40,000 nt of DNA from Theodoxus fluviatilis (GCA_034096865.1 JAWQFJ010028353.1:72501-112500), one strand, 5' to 3'; shown: positions 1-12,357, counted from the stretch's first letter. The notes: generated by a model from the sequence alone, not told the origin. Program-made: numbers and translations.

Positions 1-330
1 CATGGAGTATTCCTCAATTTTCCAACAACAGGTGGTCCACGAATTGTGTTTTGACGCTGGTGGGTCTGCATCCTTGCCGTGGTTATGGCACCGCTCTGCT
101 GTCCTGGCACTCTGGCACTCTGGCATCCTTGCAAGAGGCAGCGAGCTGTAGAGAAGGGTGGCAACTGTGAATGAAAGAAAAGTCTTGGCAGGACTTCTCC
201 GTCTTGAAGGAACCATCGGCATGCCGTCAGAGATGGTGGAGGCAGCGCAGCTTGGCAGCAGACTGGCATTCGTGGAATGTGCAGCAGTCCAACAGGCGCC
301 AGAAAGAAGGGCGTGGTCGACCAGCCCCTT
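1..330. other. Unassigned left flank
   Basis: No recognisable gene, RNA or element is seen. The open frame that begins near 158 runs straight into the 30-bp satellite and owes its length to the array. Confidence 0.5.
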
Positions 331-2172
331 CTCATTCAGGCCCCACTTACCCAGTCCCTGCTCATTCAGGCCTCACTCACTCATTCCCTGCTCACTCAGG
401 CCCCACTCACTCAGTCCCTGCTCATTCAGGCCTCACTCACTCACTCCCTGCTCATTCAGGCCTCACTCACTCAGTCCTTGCTCATTCAGGCCCCACTCAC
501 TCAGTCCCTGCTCATTCAGGCCTCACTCACTCAGTCCTTGCTCATTCAGGCCTCACTCACTCAGTCCCTGCTCATTCAGGCCTCACTCACTCACTCCCTC
601 CTCATTCAGGCCTCACTCACTCAGTCCTTGCTCATTCAGGCCTCACTCACTCAGTCCTTGCTCATTCAGGCCTCACTCACTCAGTCCTTGCTCATTCAGG
701 CCTCACTCACTCAGTCCCTGCTCATTCAGGCCCCACTTACTCACTCCCTGCTCATTCAGGCCTCACTCACTCAGTCCTTGCTCATTCAGGCCTCACTCAC
801 TCAGTCCCTGCTCATTCAGGCCTCACTCACTCACTCCCTGCTCATTCAGGCCTCACTCACTCACTCCCTGCTCATTCAGGCCTCACTCACTCAGTCCCTG
901 CTCATTCAGGCCTCACTCACTCAGTCCCTGCTCATTCAGGCCTCACTCACTCAGTCCTTGCTCATTCAGGCCTCACTCACTCACTCCCTGCTCATTCAGG
1001 CCTCACTCACTCAGTCCTTGCTCATTCAGGCCTCACTCACTCACTCCCTGCTCATTCAGGCCTCACTCACTCAGTCCCTGCTCATTCAGGCCTCACTCAC
1101 TCAGTCCCTGCTCATTCAGGCCTCACTCACTCAGTCCCTGCTCATTCAGGCCTCACTCACTCAGTCCCTGCTCATTCAGGCCTCACTCACTCAGTCCTTG
1201 CTCATTCAGGCCTCACTCACTCACTCCCTGCTCATTCAGGCCTCACTCACTCAGTCCTTGCTCATTCAGGCCTCACTCTCTCAGTCCCTGCTCATTCAGG
1301 CCTCACTCACTCAGTCCTTGCTCATTCAGGCCCCACTCACTCAGTCCCTGCTCATTCAGGCCTCACTCACTCAGTCCCTGCTCATTCAGGCCTCACGCAC
1401 ACAGTCCCTGCTCATTCAGGCCTCACGCACTCACTCCCTGCTCATTCAGGTCCCACTCACTCACTCCCTGCTCATGCAGGCCTCACGCACTCAGTCCCTG
1501 CTCATTCAGGCCTCACGCACTCACTCCCTGCTCATTCAGGCCTCACGCACTCACTCCCTGCTCATTCAGGCCTCACGCACTCACTCCCTGCTCATTCAGG
1601 CCTCACGCACACAGTCCCTGCTCATTCAGGCCTCACTCACTCACTCCCTGCTCATTCAGGCCTCACGCACACAGTCCCTGCTCATTCAGGCCTCACGCAC
1701 TCACTCCCTGCTCATTCAGGTCTCACTCACTCAGTCCCTGCTCATTCAGGCCTCACTCACTCAGTCCTTGCTCATTCAGGCCCAGGTCACTCACTCCCTG
1801 CTCATTCAGGCCTCACTCTCTCAGTCCCTGCTCATTCAGGCCTCACTCACTCAGTCCCTGCTCATTCAGGCCTCACTCACTCAGTCCCTGCTCATTCAGG
1901 CCTCACTCACTCAGTCCCTGCTCATTCAGGCCCCACTCACTCAGTCCCTGCTCATTCAGGCCTCACTCTCTCAGTCCCTGCTCATTCAGGCCTCACTCTC
2001 TCAGTCCCTGCTCATTCAGGCCTCACTCACTCAGTCCCTGCTCATTCAGGTCTCACTTACCCAGTCCCTGCTCATTCAGGCCCCACTCACTCAGTCCCTG
2101 CTCATTCAGGCCTCACTCACTCAGTCCTTGCTCATTCAGGCCTCACTCACTCAGTCCTTGCTCATTCAGGCC

Positions 2173-2923
2173 CTGTAACGTTCCAAAGTATGAACCGTTC
2201 CAAAGTATGAACCGGAAATCGTCGCAGAGTTATCTGCCCGGTACTCTTAATAATTCGACTCTATAAAGAGACGGCACCCGCCACTCCGCCTGACTGACTT
2301 GGCACAGTCGGGGAGTTATGCTAAGATCCGGCCGCGTAAATATATCTGCGTTTTGTGACAAACGTCTTGCTCGGCGGTACTGTACTCCATGCACCTTAAC
2401 GGTGCGCGTGATTCGGGTGTAATCTTATGCTAAACGACGTTTATCGGCGCTGCTGAAATGGTCGAAGTCGGAAACATTCGGAACGTCGTTTAGCTTAAGA
2501 TTACACCCGAATCACGCGCACCGTTAAGGTGCATGGAGTACAGTACCGCCGAGCAAGACGTTTGTCACAAAACGCAGAAATATTTACGCGGCCGGATCTT
2601 AGCATAACTCCCCGGGCGTGCCAAGTCAGTCAACGGTCGCGTTTTATAAAACCAGACTACAAATAGACTACAGGGAGGTGACTACCATATTATTTCCGGC
2701 AGGGGAGACGGCTTTTCACGGGAAAACACTTTTTTGAACGCTACATTATGTGTTAAACGACACAAATGCACCAAAAACACAAAAACTCGTAAAGCAACTA
2801 ATGCGTCGTTTGTCGGGATATATTCCATGCGAAGAACAGGTGCAGGAGCGGTAAATCGCATAAAGAGAGAGCCGGGCAGATAACTCTGCGACGATTTCCG
2901 GTTCATACTTTGGAACGTTACAG
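2173..2923. mobile_element. 751-bp non-autonomous DNA transposon with terminal inverted repeats
   Basis: The element interrupts the 30-bp satellite. It opens with CTGTAACGTTCCAAAG and closes with CTTTGGAACGTTACAG. The inverted match continues through ATGAACCGGAAATCGTCGCA and AGAGTTATCTGCCCGG, about 55 bp per end. The left end has an extra tandem copy of the 17-bp segment around GTTCCAAAGTATGAACC. Removing the element together with one GCC restores an intact satellite unit of the CCCCAC type, which suggests a 3-bp target duplication; because the flank is C-rich the boundary could shift by a base. No transposase frame is present, so it depended on another element. The superfamily cannot be assigned from what is visible. 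Confidence 0.85.
2291..2632. repeat. Long inverted repeat (151-bp arms, 40-bp loop) inside the 2173-2923 element
   Basis: The left arm 2291-2441 and right arm 2482-2632 are reverse complements with only about five mismatches by eye, near positions 2306-2309, 2346 and 2427. The loop 2442-2481 contains GCTGAAATGGTCG and GTCGGAAACATTCGG. A transcript across it would fold into an almost perfect hairpin about 150 bp long. Confidence 0.92.
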
Positions 2924-3825
2924 GCCCCACTCACTCAGTCCCTGCTCATTCAGGCCTCACTCACTCAGTCCCTGCTCATTCAGGCCTCACTCTCTCAGTC
3001 CCTGCTCATTCAGGCCTCACTCACTCAGTCCCTGCTCATTCAGGCCCCACTCACTCAGTCCTTGCTCATTCAGGCCTCACTCACTCAGTCCTTGCTCATT
3101 CAGGCCTCACGCACACAGTCCCTGCTCATTCAGGCCTCACTCACTCAGTCCCTGCTCATTCAGGCCCCACTCACTCAGTCCTTGCTCATTCAGGCCTCAC
3201 TCACTCAGTCCTTGCTCATTCAGGCCTCACTCACTCAGTCCTTGCTCATTCAGGCCTCACTCACTCAGTCCCTGCTCATTCAGGCCCCACTCACTCAGTC
3301 CTTGCTCATTCAGGCCTCACTCACTCAGTCCTTGCTCATTCAGGCCTCACTCACTCAGTCCTTGCTCATTCAGGCCTCACTCACTCAGTCCTTGCTCATT
3401 CAGGCCCCACTCACTCAGTCCTTGCTCATTCAGGCCTCACTCACTCACTCCCTGCTCATTCAGGCCTCACTCACTCAGTCCCTGCTCATTCAGGCCTCAC
3501 TCACTCAGTCCTTGCTCATTCAGGCCCCACTCACTCAGTCCCTGCTCATTCAGGCCTCACTCACTCAGTCCTTGCTCATTCAGGCCTCACTCACTCAGTC
3601 CCTGCTCATTCAGGCCTCACTCACTCAGTCCCTGCTCATTCAGGCCTCACTCACTCAGTCCCTGCTCATTCAGGCCCAGGTCATTCACGCCCCATGCACT
3701 CGGTCGCGTTTGCGCTCCATCCGTCCTTGATGTCGATCTTTCTAGATAGACACTGATACACACGGCTCCATGCGTGTATACACAAGATCATCACGTAAAC
3801 ACCCTCACGCGCGCAGGTGCCCGCG

Positions 3826-3828
<3 letters not shown>

Positions 3829-3865
<37 letters not shown>

Positions 3866-4020
3866 CACATGGGTGCTCACAGGCGCATGCACGCACAAGG
3901 TCACAAATACATGCGTGCACAAAGGCTTGCAGACATGCATACACATACATTTACGCACGCGCACAGATTAACATGCAGGCACAATCAATACATATTCCCT
4001 TAGTGTTTGCACGCGCAACA
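3829..4020. repeat. (AC)n microsatellite and CA-rich flank
   Basis: There is a pure AC run at 3829-3858, followed by a degenerate stretch rich in CACA, GCAC and ACATGC to about 4010. Confidence 0.9.
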
Positions 4021-4517
4021 TGTGTTTGTGAGCTTCGCGTTTTACCTCTGCCAGTGCAGACTTTGAGGTGTGTCCTGGGAGTGTTGTCATTGTGAGCCGC
4101 TCCATTCAAGCTTCACGTGGCTGCTACGTATTTGAGGGGGGTGGGGGTAGGGTAGGGAGTGTGGGGGTGTGGGGGTGTGCGGGTGCTGTTGATGGTTGTA
4201 GTCGGACGGCAGCTTTACGCTGAATCCCCACCACGTCATCGTGCAAGGTGCGGTGCCCACGAGTAGCCACTTGCCTCAGATCTCTGCCGCTGTGTCCAGA
4301 CTGACCTGAGGTCACTCACAACTGGCGGCCGAAGCTTCCTGTCTGGCCGTTCACTGCAGGTTTTCCTTTTTGGCCGCAGGCCTGGAGGCAAACAGGGTTG
4401 GGCAGCTAGGAAGTCAGTGTTTAGATTTCCGTCCCAGTCCACGCTGCTACCTGGAACAAAGTCACGGCGGTGCCTGGCTCCGGGGCCGCCGCCGTGCTGT
4501 CGTGGTCTGCAAGCCCT
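4021..4517. other. Unassigned intergenic DNA
   Basis: There is a short G-rich tract of GTGGGGGT type at about 4136-4185. No coding or RNA feature is recognised. Confidence 0.4.
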
Positions 4518-5337
4518 GGGGTGTAATTCATGAACTTGGACTTTCAGCGTGGTCTAAGACTAGTCTCGGACCACTGTCGTAGTCTACAATTCATGAACTT
4601 GGACTGTCGTAGTCTACAATTCATGAACGTGGACTTTGTTCAGTCGGCAGACTGAACTGCGGACTACGGTGGTCCAAGGATTTGTTAGACTACACACCAA
4701 AGTCCAAGACCAGCGCGAAATTAAATGGCCGACCTGTTCACGGTTCGCAAATAATAAGCTGTATTTTGGGACACTGGAAACCCATCCAAAGAAAGTATAA
4801 GCCATGAACAGCATTAAATTATGAAAGCTGTATGTTGATTGCATCAATAGGTCGTGAAAACGCTTACATTTTACAATTGGAAATGCAGGTCGCCGAGCTT
4901 CGCGCACTGCTATTTATAGCTGAAGCGCGGGCCGCTGCGACACCAGTAAACATTGTCCTCGAACCTGCCTGCTGCTGTTGACATTGGGTACAATGCTAGT
5001 GTTGTCTGATGCTATGAAAACGATACATTAAAATTGCATCTGTGTTATGAAAGCACTGCTCAGATTAAATTGCTTTATTTTTGGTAACTGAGAAAATGTG
5101 TGACGATCGCCAGGGTTTCACGAGTTTGGTGGGGAAAGTGAGTTGAGGCTGATCGAGTGTGTTTGTGTGCGTGTGTGTGTCAGTGTCACTGTGTGTGTAT
5201 ATTTATCCTCATCAAGACAGATTATTGTTCCACCCCTTCCTTACTGAATTTCAATGGTTCTCACTTGGAAATCCTGCCATATTGTAAAACTTGATCTTCT
5301 GCTCGTTTGCCTCTTGCTGATGAACTTAATAAACGGT

Positions 5338-5405
<68 letters not shown>

Positions 5406-5867
5406 CGAGCCAGCCTCACTCAGCTCGCACTTCATTTGTCACCTCCTCCCACGCTGTCCGTCTTCTTTTGTTTGCTTGGGCTGTGTGTATGCTGCTGTTA
5501 ATGTATCCGTATCTTGCTGACACCGCTTTTATGATAGCTACCGATTCTCGCTCCGTGAAATCGGGGCTTTTCTTCGAGGTTTTGCTACCGATCGTGGCCG
5601 TCATTTTTAACGGGAAGTTTAAAGCGGTACGCTATGCGCTTGCGCACTGGGCGGAATCCCCGGGAAATCCACATCATTCTAAAAATAATCCATGGACTAG
5701 GTCAATCAGTCCCAGCCTTTCAAGTCAACACCCAGTCTGGGTTCGTGAATCATAGACTTGCTGAGTCCAGGACTAGTCCCAGGCTACGCGGTGGTCTAGG
5801 ACTAGTCCTGGACTCACAAGTCCAAGACCAGTGCTCGCGAAAGTCCAAGTTCATGAATTTACACCCC
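4518..5867. mobile_element. Candidate DNA element bounded by inverted repeats
   Basis: The left edge starts GGGGTGTAATTCATGAACTT and continues GGACTTTC. The right edge ends in the near reverse complement, GAAAGTCC then AAGTTCATGAATTTACACCCC. Both edges continue inward for about 150-200 bp as nested inverted motifs (GGTCTAGGACTAGTCC, AAGTCCAAGACCAG) with imperfect matching. The left edge also carries a short direct duplication of CTGTCGTAGTCTACAATTCA at about 4575-4625. The interior has no transposase and contains an (AC)n run. No clean target-site duplication could be fixed, so it could be two separate palindromic MITE copies in opposite orientation. Confidence 0.5.
5336..5402. repeat. (AC)n microsatellite
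   Basis: About 33 uninterrupted AC dinucleotides. A shorter GT run lies upstream at about 5160-5200. Confidence 0.97.
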
Positions 5868-5949
5868 TGCGCCCTCGGGTTCATTCAGGAACTGGGCGGG
5901 CGCTGAGTCAGGAGTCCAATCCTGGAAGTGTCTCGGGGTCTCGGGGTGT

Positions 5950-6030
5950 CCTGCCAGCTTAGAGCCATGCCAGCATATCCAGGAAACTTTCCTGCCAGCT
6001 TAGAGCCAGGCCAGCACCTCCAGGAAACTT
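5950..6030. repeat. Two-copy 41-bp tandem repeat
   Basis: CCTGCCAGCTTAGAGCCA begins at 5950 and again at 5991. The copies differ at three or four positions. Confidence 0.9.
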
Positions 6031-7002
6031 TTCGTGTACTTAGCCCTGGATGCCCACAAAGGCAGGGTACACCTAGGTCGCTTAGCATAACCAGGTAATG
6101 GGTCTAAGTACGTGCCCGAACCGGCGCGAGGCGGAGTTGGTCCAGTGTGAGCTGTTGCAAGTCCAGGTGTGGTGGTGGTGGGGTGGTGGCGGAGGTGGTG
6201 GTGGTGGTGTGTGTGTGTGTGGTTTTGGGTGTGGGTGTATGTGTGGTTATTTCTCCGTCTCTTTGATGCCTCTGAGTTTGAAAAGGGAAACGCTTGACAA
6301 CCGTGAGACCGAAATGACCACAAGGGTGACTTGGAGCTGTAGGAAGCCATAGCTTCATGTTGTTTTTCTGAATCCGGCGGCCCATCTCTTACCTACGACG
6401 GAGATGAAGCAAAAACTGTACAAGTGGAAAGTACTACTTTGTCGTAGTCGTATATATCCCTAATATAAAATATGATAAATAATCCACGCCACCAAAAAGG
6501 TTTCGTAACTTTCTTGTTCACCTTGTCCCTCTCTCTGCTTTACACAGTATATCGCATTTCCCCTCTTGCCCACTGCATAGAATGCGAATGATAACTGCAC
6601 GTCGGTGCTGCTGGCCAATGCCTCATTCCCAGCCATTGCATCTTCGCTGTTTCCTGCGATCAATTTGAGCATCTTCCTGATGGTGCTGTACATCGCACCG
6701 CTCTCTTGCTACGACTGATGATGTGTGAGGCGCGATTGCGTCTTTGGGAGCGCTTGCCGTGCGCTATCTCAACCCGCAACCCCACCGCACAGGAGCTGTC
6801 TTCAAGCGCCCTGATCCCGCCTCACGCAGTCCGCACTCCTCTGGCAGGGGGGAGCACTCTGCTGCAGGCTCGGCGACTGCGTCTATCGCTCCCAGCCTCC
6901 TTGCTGGCGCGGACGACTTGCACGTGCTGGCTAATGATAAAAGCGCGGGAAATGTGAGCTCGGATGAAAATCTTCCAGATCCGCCCGGGTGTTCTGGCTG
7001 TG
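6031..7002. other. Unassigned DNA with a GGT-rich tract
   Basis: A (GGT)/(GT) low-complexity tract lies at about 6171-6240. The rest is unique-looking sequence. Short open frames around 6700-7030 occur on both strands and show no family resemblance, so no gene is called. Confidence 0.4.
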
Positions 7003-7106
7003 CACAGCACCCTGGGGAACAGAGAGAATGAGCACAGGGAGTAAGAGTGGGATACACAGCACCCTGGGGAACAGAGAGAATGAGCACAGGGAGTAAGAGT
7101 GGGATA
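7003..7106. repeat. Two-copy 52-bp tandem repeat
   Basis: CACAGCACCCTGGGGAACAG starts at 7003 and 7055. The two copies appear identical over 52 bp. Confidence 0.95.
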
Positions 7107-7997
7107 CAATGAGAGGGAAAGATGAGTCGAGAGTGGGGAAAGGAATAAGAAATGGGAAATCTCATCGTTGTTTCTGTTATGAAAAACAATGTTTTTAGTA
7201 CAACACAGTTAACGCCCAAGAGAATCTATAAGGGCGTAGATGTGATTCAGAACTTTTTTCGAATATAACATGTCCTTTCGGGTAGCGAAAACTTTGTTCA
7301 ACTCAACTCATCGACTTTAATTGTATTTCAATTTCGGAGACTTTTACAAGTGAGTCGCGTTGAAAAAAATGTCTTAAGGTGTCTCTACGTACAAATGCAT
7401 TGCATTAACTTGGAGAGCAGGTGCAAGGATCTCCAGTGAGAGGCATTGTCGTCAGGTTGCCGTTTAATGCTGGCGGCCTCTCCTTGCCTAATCCTTCCTA
7501 ATCTTGAGCACACGTCCCCTGTCGTCCCTGTCTCACCTGGCTGATCCCTCCAGGCACTGGAGTGGCGAGAGCCGAGTGTCAGCTATCAACTTTCCGCCAA
7601 CTCATCCGCCCTCGCTCCCATCACACGTCTTCTGTCTTCGCCTCGCTTTCATAACAACCTCACCCTGACTGACTGCAACATGCTCCATCCCAACCCATCT
7701 CCAGATCACCCCCACCCTCTCCCTACTCCACTCTCGTTCGCCTCATTTCTGCTCCAAATTGACCTCCACCCCACTTTGATTTCACTGTGGACTATATCTC
7801 CACACATCCCCCATCCTCGTTACACCCTCACCCTGGAGAACGCCGATGTTTGTGGAGCCACGCAAAGTGCATTACGGGTGAGGTTTACCTGAATTACGAT
7901 CTATGTGTTTACCCTTAACTCCTGCTGGAGTGCTGGAGATAAGGTTTCGTGCCCCCTGTGACGCTCGTGAGTGACGGAGTGCTTCTGGATGGCGACT
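7107..7997. other. Unassigned DNA
   Basis: It is AT-richer to about 7400 and pyrimidine-rich at about 7620-7840. No exon, RNA gene or element was recognised. Confidence 0.4.
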
Positions 7998-9511
7998 GTG
8001 TGGAGAGTCGGATGGAGACAGTGAGAGCTGACAGTCAGTGCTTGGTGTGGAGAGTGGAATGGAGACACTGAAAGCTGGCAGTCAGTGCTTGGTGTGGAGA
8101 GTGGGATGGAGACAGTGAGAGCTGGCAGTCAGTGCTTGGTGTGGAGAGTGGGATGGAGACACTGAGAACTGACAGTCGGTGCTTGGTGTGGAGAGTGGGA
8201 TGGAGACACTGAAAGCTGGCAGTCAGTGCTTGGTGTGGAGAGTGGGATGGAGACACTGAGAGCTGGCAGTCAGTGCTTGGTGTGGAGAGTGGGATGGAGA
8301 CAGTGAGAGCTGACAGTCAGTGCTTGGTGTGGAGCGTGGGATGGAGACAGTGAGAGCTGACAGTCAGTGCTTGGTGTGGAGAGTGGGATGGAGACACTGA
8401 GAGCTGGCAGTCAGTGCTTGGTGTGGAGAGTGGGATGGAGACAGTGAGAGCTGACAGTCAGTGTTTGGTGTGGAGAGTGGGATGGAGACACTGAGAGCTG
8501 ACAGTCAGTGCTTGGTGTGGAGAGTGGGATGGAGACAGTGAGAGCTGGCAGTCAGTGCTTGGTGTGGAGAGTGGGATGGAGACAGTGAGAACTGACAGTC
8601 AGTGCTTGGTGTGGAGAGTGGGATGGAGACACTGAGAGCTGACAGTCAGTGCTTGGTGTGGAGAGTGAGATGGAGACAGTGAGAGCTGACAGTCAGTGCT
8701 TGGTGTGGAGAGTGGGATGGAGACAGTGAGAGCTGACAGTCAGTGCTTGGTGTGGACAGTGGGATGGAGACAGTGAGAGCTGAAAGTTAGTGCTTGGTGT
8801 GGAGAGTGAGATGGAGACAGTGAGAGCTGACAGTCAGTGCTTGGTGTGGAGAGTGGGATGGAGACAGTGAGAGCTGGCAGTCAGTGCTTGGTGTGGAGAG
8901 TGGGATGGAGACAGTGAGAACTGGCAGTCAGTGCTTGGTGTGGACAGTGGGGTGGAGACAGTGAGAGCTGGCAGTCAGTGCTTGGTGTGGAGAGTGGGAT
9001 GGAAACAGTGAGAGCTGACAGTCAGTGCTTGGTGTGGAGAGTGGGAAGGAGACAGTGAGAGCTGACAGTCAGTGCTTGGTGTGGAGAGTGGGATGGAGAC
9101 AGTGAGAGCTGACAGTCAGTGCTTGGTGTGGAGAGTGGGATGGAGACAGTGAGAGCTGACAGTCAGTGCTTGGTGTGGAGAGTGGGATGGAAACAGTGAG
9201 AGCTGACAGTCAGTGCTTGGTGTGGAGAGTGGGAAGGAGACAGTGAGAGCTGACAGTCAGTGCTTGGTGTGGAGAGTGGGATGGAGACAGTGAGAGCTGA
9301 CAGTCAGTGCTTGGTGTGGAGAGTGGGATGGAGACAGTGAGAGCTGACAGTCAGTGCTTGGTGTGGAGAGTGAGATGGAGACAGTGAGAACTGACAGTCA
9401 GTGCTTGGTGTGGAGAGTGGGATGGAGACAGTGAGAGCTGACAGTCAGTGCTTGGTGTGGAGAGTGGGATGGAGACAGTGAGAGCTGACAGTCAGTGCTT
9501 GGTGTGGAGAG
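7998..9511. repeat. 47-bp minisatellite, about 32 copies
   Basis: The monomer is about GTGTGGAGAGTGGGATGGAG, then ACAGTGAGAGCTGACAGTCA and GTGCTTG. Spacing is 47 bp, for example between CAGTCAGTG at 8032 and at 8079. Common variants are ACACTG for ACAGTG, CTGGCAG for CTGACAG and GAAAGC for GAGAGC. Each unit contains the dyad CTGACAGTCAG, and the frequent CTGGCAG variant would keep pairing through a G-U pair. The array ends at an abrupt junction near 9511. Confidence 0.96.
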
Positions 9512-10562
9512 GACGGTAAGATGTATGAGCTACAGGGATTACATGGCTGGAAGAGATTCGATTAAAATTAAATGGTACAGACTGTCTTAAATTCAGAACG
9601 ACGCAAAGTGGAAATTAGATCGTGATGTGACGTACTAATAGCGAAGCATAATAACATGCACATGAAGGACCTTCTTCTATTGTCGAAACCAGACACTATT
9701 TATTCAGTAATCTAAATGCATGCCGGCGAAATTTAATCTTTGTGGAAATTTGACGTGGAATAATGTTGCACAAATAAGTTAATGAAAACATTGTCTGTTT
9801 TTCAAGCCCAAGGCCAGCAACACGGCGCTTTTTCCTGAAGGGATATTTACATGAAAACTCGACTAAATGTAAAAAAGTAGTCTTTGAGACCCATGCTAAT
9901 TTCTTGAACATTGTCACAGTGGGAGGTGACGCACCGTGAACACCGCCAGGTCCCTAAGAGCACTTGTCAAGAGGGAGGGGGGCAGCGTCGCGCTCAAGAG
10001 CCTCCCCTTGAAGAGGACCACGCTGACTCAACCTGAAGCTGAGGACTTTCCCAGTGTCCAGTTTCCCTGCCCCCTCCAGGGGTCGCCCCGTACAACGCCC
10101 GTCCCAGCCGTCCCAGACACTCGGAGTGACGTCATAGGGCGTCAGGCCGGCCTCTCCAGTCTTGAAGACTCTTCAGTAACATCACGCTGCAGCTCTGCGG
10201 TGTTTTCTGGATCATCTTTTTGTCCATCAAGAGTCCTCTGCAAACCCGGGTCGAATACCAGAGATGAATTATTCATCTGTTTGTCTCAGCTGTCGAGACA
10301 GAGTTACAGAGACAGCGTTACAGAGACAACATTACTCATCACAACGACACTGGTGTCGGTAACGCCTACGTACGACACGGAAGGGAAGCGACCACAAAGA
10401 CGTATAGATCTGTCTGCACGTTGTCAGTGGGACTGGACTTGCTGTGTTGCACCTCGCTGCAGACACGTTGATATATTCAGCATGATCCATTATCTGTACG
10501 CTAGTCTGCATAAGCTAATGGACGTACTGATACGTACCGAACATTTGTGCAAAGACTAGAAA
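9512..10562. other. Unassigned DNA with one chance-length open frame
   Basis: The plus strand is open from GTG at 9936 to a stop ending at 10559, about 207 codons. It has no ATG near the start, no signal peptide, no domain I recognise and no convincing splice context. A frame this long can occur by chance in 40 kb, so I do not call it a gene. Confidence 0.35.
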
Positions 10563-12357
10563 GTGTTAATGTTCCTTTCCAGCAGAGCTAGTCTCCTCTG
10601 TAGTGATGCGGGGCTCTGCTGGGGCTTTGGGATTTCACACCTAGTAGTGGACTGTCTGCTGGATGCTAGCGATTTGCTCTGTTTGTCAAACCCTGCTTTT
10701 TCTGTCCTTTACATTTTCGTCTTACTTTCTCTCTCTAAACTGTCCTTTCTTTTTCTTTTCTTTTTCCTGTCGTGTTCTATTCTGTTCTGTCTTAATCCGT
10801 CTTGCTGTCTTGCTGTGTTCTACCTTGTCCCGCTCTCACCTGTCCGCTTTCCACACAGCCTCACCCTTTTCTGAACTGTCCCATCCGTCCCTGTCCTTTC
10901 ATGTCCTCTCCCACCCTATCTTATCCAGCCTATCCTATTCAGTCCTGTCTTTTGCTTCCTGTAGCGACCGTGCTCAGGAATCCCAGTCAATGCCCGCCAG
11001 TGGGCTGGCGTGATGCGTGATAACGCAGGCAGGTGGATGGAGTGAATGGGGGACGGGAGGGGCAGGGAAGGCACCCCACGCCAGCCATCTTGTTACGAGC
11101 TGTCAGGCGCTGCAGCCTCCCATCCGCGGCGCCGCCACCTGCACTGCGGCAGTGCCCATTCTGAACACAGAGATACATGTAGTATCTCTGATACAGGTTG
11201 GTCACGTGACTTCGGCTCCACATTCCAATGGTTTTACCAATCAAAATTCAACATGATCAAAAGACCATCTAGAGTAAAAAGATACGATTCTATTTCACTC
11301 CAATTATTTATCCCGATAGATAAACACAAATTTGGTGTTCTAATAAAACTAATCTATGAGATTTTCAGGAAATCATTTGAGAACTACTTTTAGCGCAAAC
11401 GTCGTCTAGAAGGTTGCAAACTGCCTTGAGCACGTGCGATTTTGTGTATACACGTTTTTAAAATCTATGGTTATACTCTCGCCAGTAAATGCTTTCTGGC
11501 CGGAATCTGTGGTCTAACTACCTTCACACTGTTTGACTAGCTGCTGGTCCACACTTCGATCATTCGTGTATCGACTGATGGTAAATGATTTAACCTACAT
11601 TCCCTTGCTAACTGAAAATCGGTGGATATAGGAAAAAAGGAGGGAAGGGTGTGCGGGAAGGGGAGATCAAGATGCTCGTCTGAACACCTCCCACCTCCCC
11701 ACAGTCCAGTCTGAAATGACTGAATTATCCAAACACAACACACCATGCATCTAGAACTAAGATTTTACTCCTTGTTGTCTGTGTTGAACGTTGATCGAAT
11801 TGAAGTTTCTTCGGTAGGAATCCGTCCGATTCCGAAGTTCGATATCATCGGAGAGCTCAGAAGCAGTTTTTCTAAGTTTAATCCTTCTAAGCATACATTG
11901 AATTAATGATTCCTCATCAGTAAAAGCACAGCGGGTTTCTGGGTGTATAGCCATAGGTCCAAACGATTATCATTATGCAGACGGGATTGGTTGCCTTACT
12001 CGCACGATGAAGTATAATTGTTGCTGTTGTATTCAAAGTCCTTATAACAAGTAGAGTTCACACTATTACATTCTTGTGATTCGAATTTTACCGCATGCAA
12101 GTCTTACATTTATGGGAAATCGATGTTTAGAAAACGAATTGACGAAAAGATGGCTGCCAGTATCCGTGTGTATCACAACAAGCGGAGGAATACACTCAAC
12201 GATGTTGTATGCCATTCAGCATGGCCGAGACTGTGTTCCGAACGGTGGTATGCATGTTATGGAAGAATTAAGGCTATCACGTGACCAACCTGTTGCTGAG
12301 ACTGTATTGACAGTCTCAGCGACGCTGAATGCGGCAGTGCCATGCCCTCCCCCTCGG
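10563..12357. other. Unassigned DNA with a pyrimidine-rich tract
   Basis: From about 10680 to 10950 the plus strand is a degenerate CTGTCC/TCCTTTC tract. The remainder, 10960-12357, looks unique, with AT-rich stretches at 11240-11400 and 11960-12130. No exon or RNA gene is supported. Confidence 0.4.

Larger units (their letters stand above)
331..3680. repeat. 30-bp tandem satellite, about 86 copies, split by a transposon
   Basis: The monomer is CTCATTCAGG followed by CCTCACTCAC and TCAGTCCCTG. There are 61 units in strict 30-bp register from 331 to 2160, a partial unit broken at 2172, and about 24 further units from 2945 to 3664, ending in a degenerate copy. Variation is limited to a few positions: CCTCAC or CCCCAC, TCAG or TCAC, TCCCTG or TCCTTG. 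A CGCAC-type subfamily clusters between about 1386 and 1705. Because 30 is a multiple of 3 and the unit has no plus-strand stop, all three forward frames stay open for hundreds of codons. There is no sign of an exon, signal peptide or codon bias, so I read it as non-coding satellite DNA. Confidence 0.95.

Noticed and set aside
158..2266. 702-codon frame with SFRPHSL-type decapeptide repeats, and its two companion frames
   Set aside because: All three plus frames are open together because the satellite unit is 30 bp without stops; the start is a GTG and there is no independent coding evidence.
331..3680. CRISPR-like direct repeats
   Set aside because: Units are contiguous with no unique spacers, and the DNA is eukaryotic.
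9936..10559. 207-codon plus-strand frame as a gene
   Set aside because: GTG start, no domain, no splice context and a length within reach of chance.
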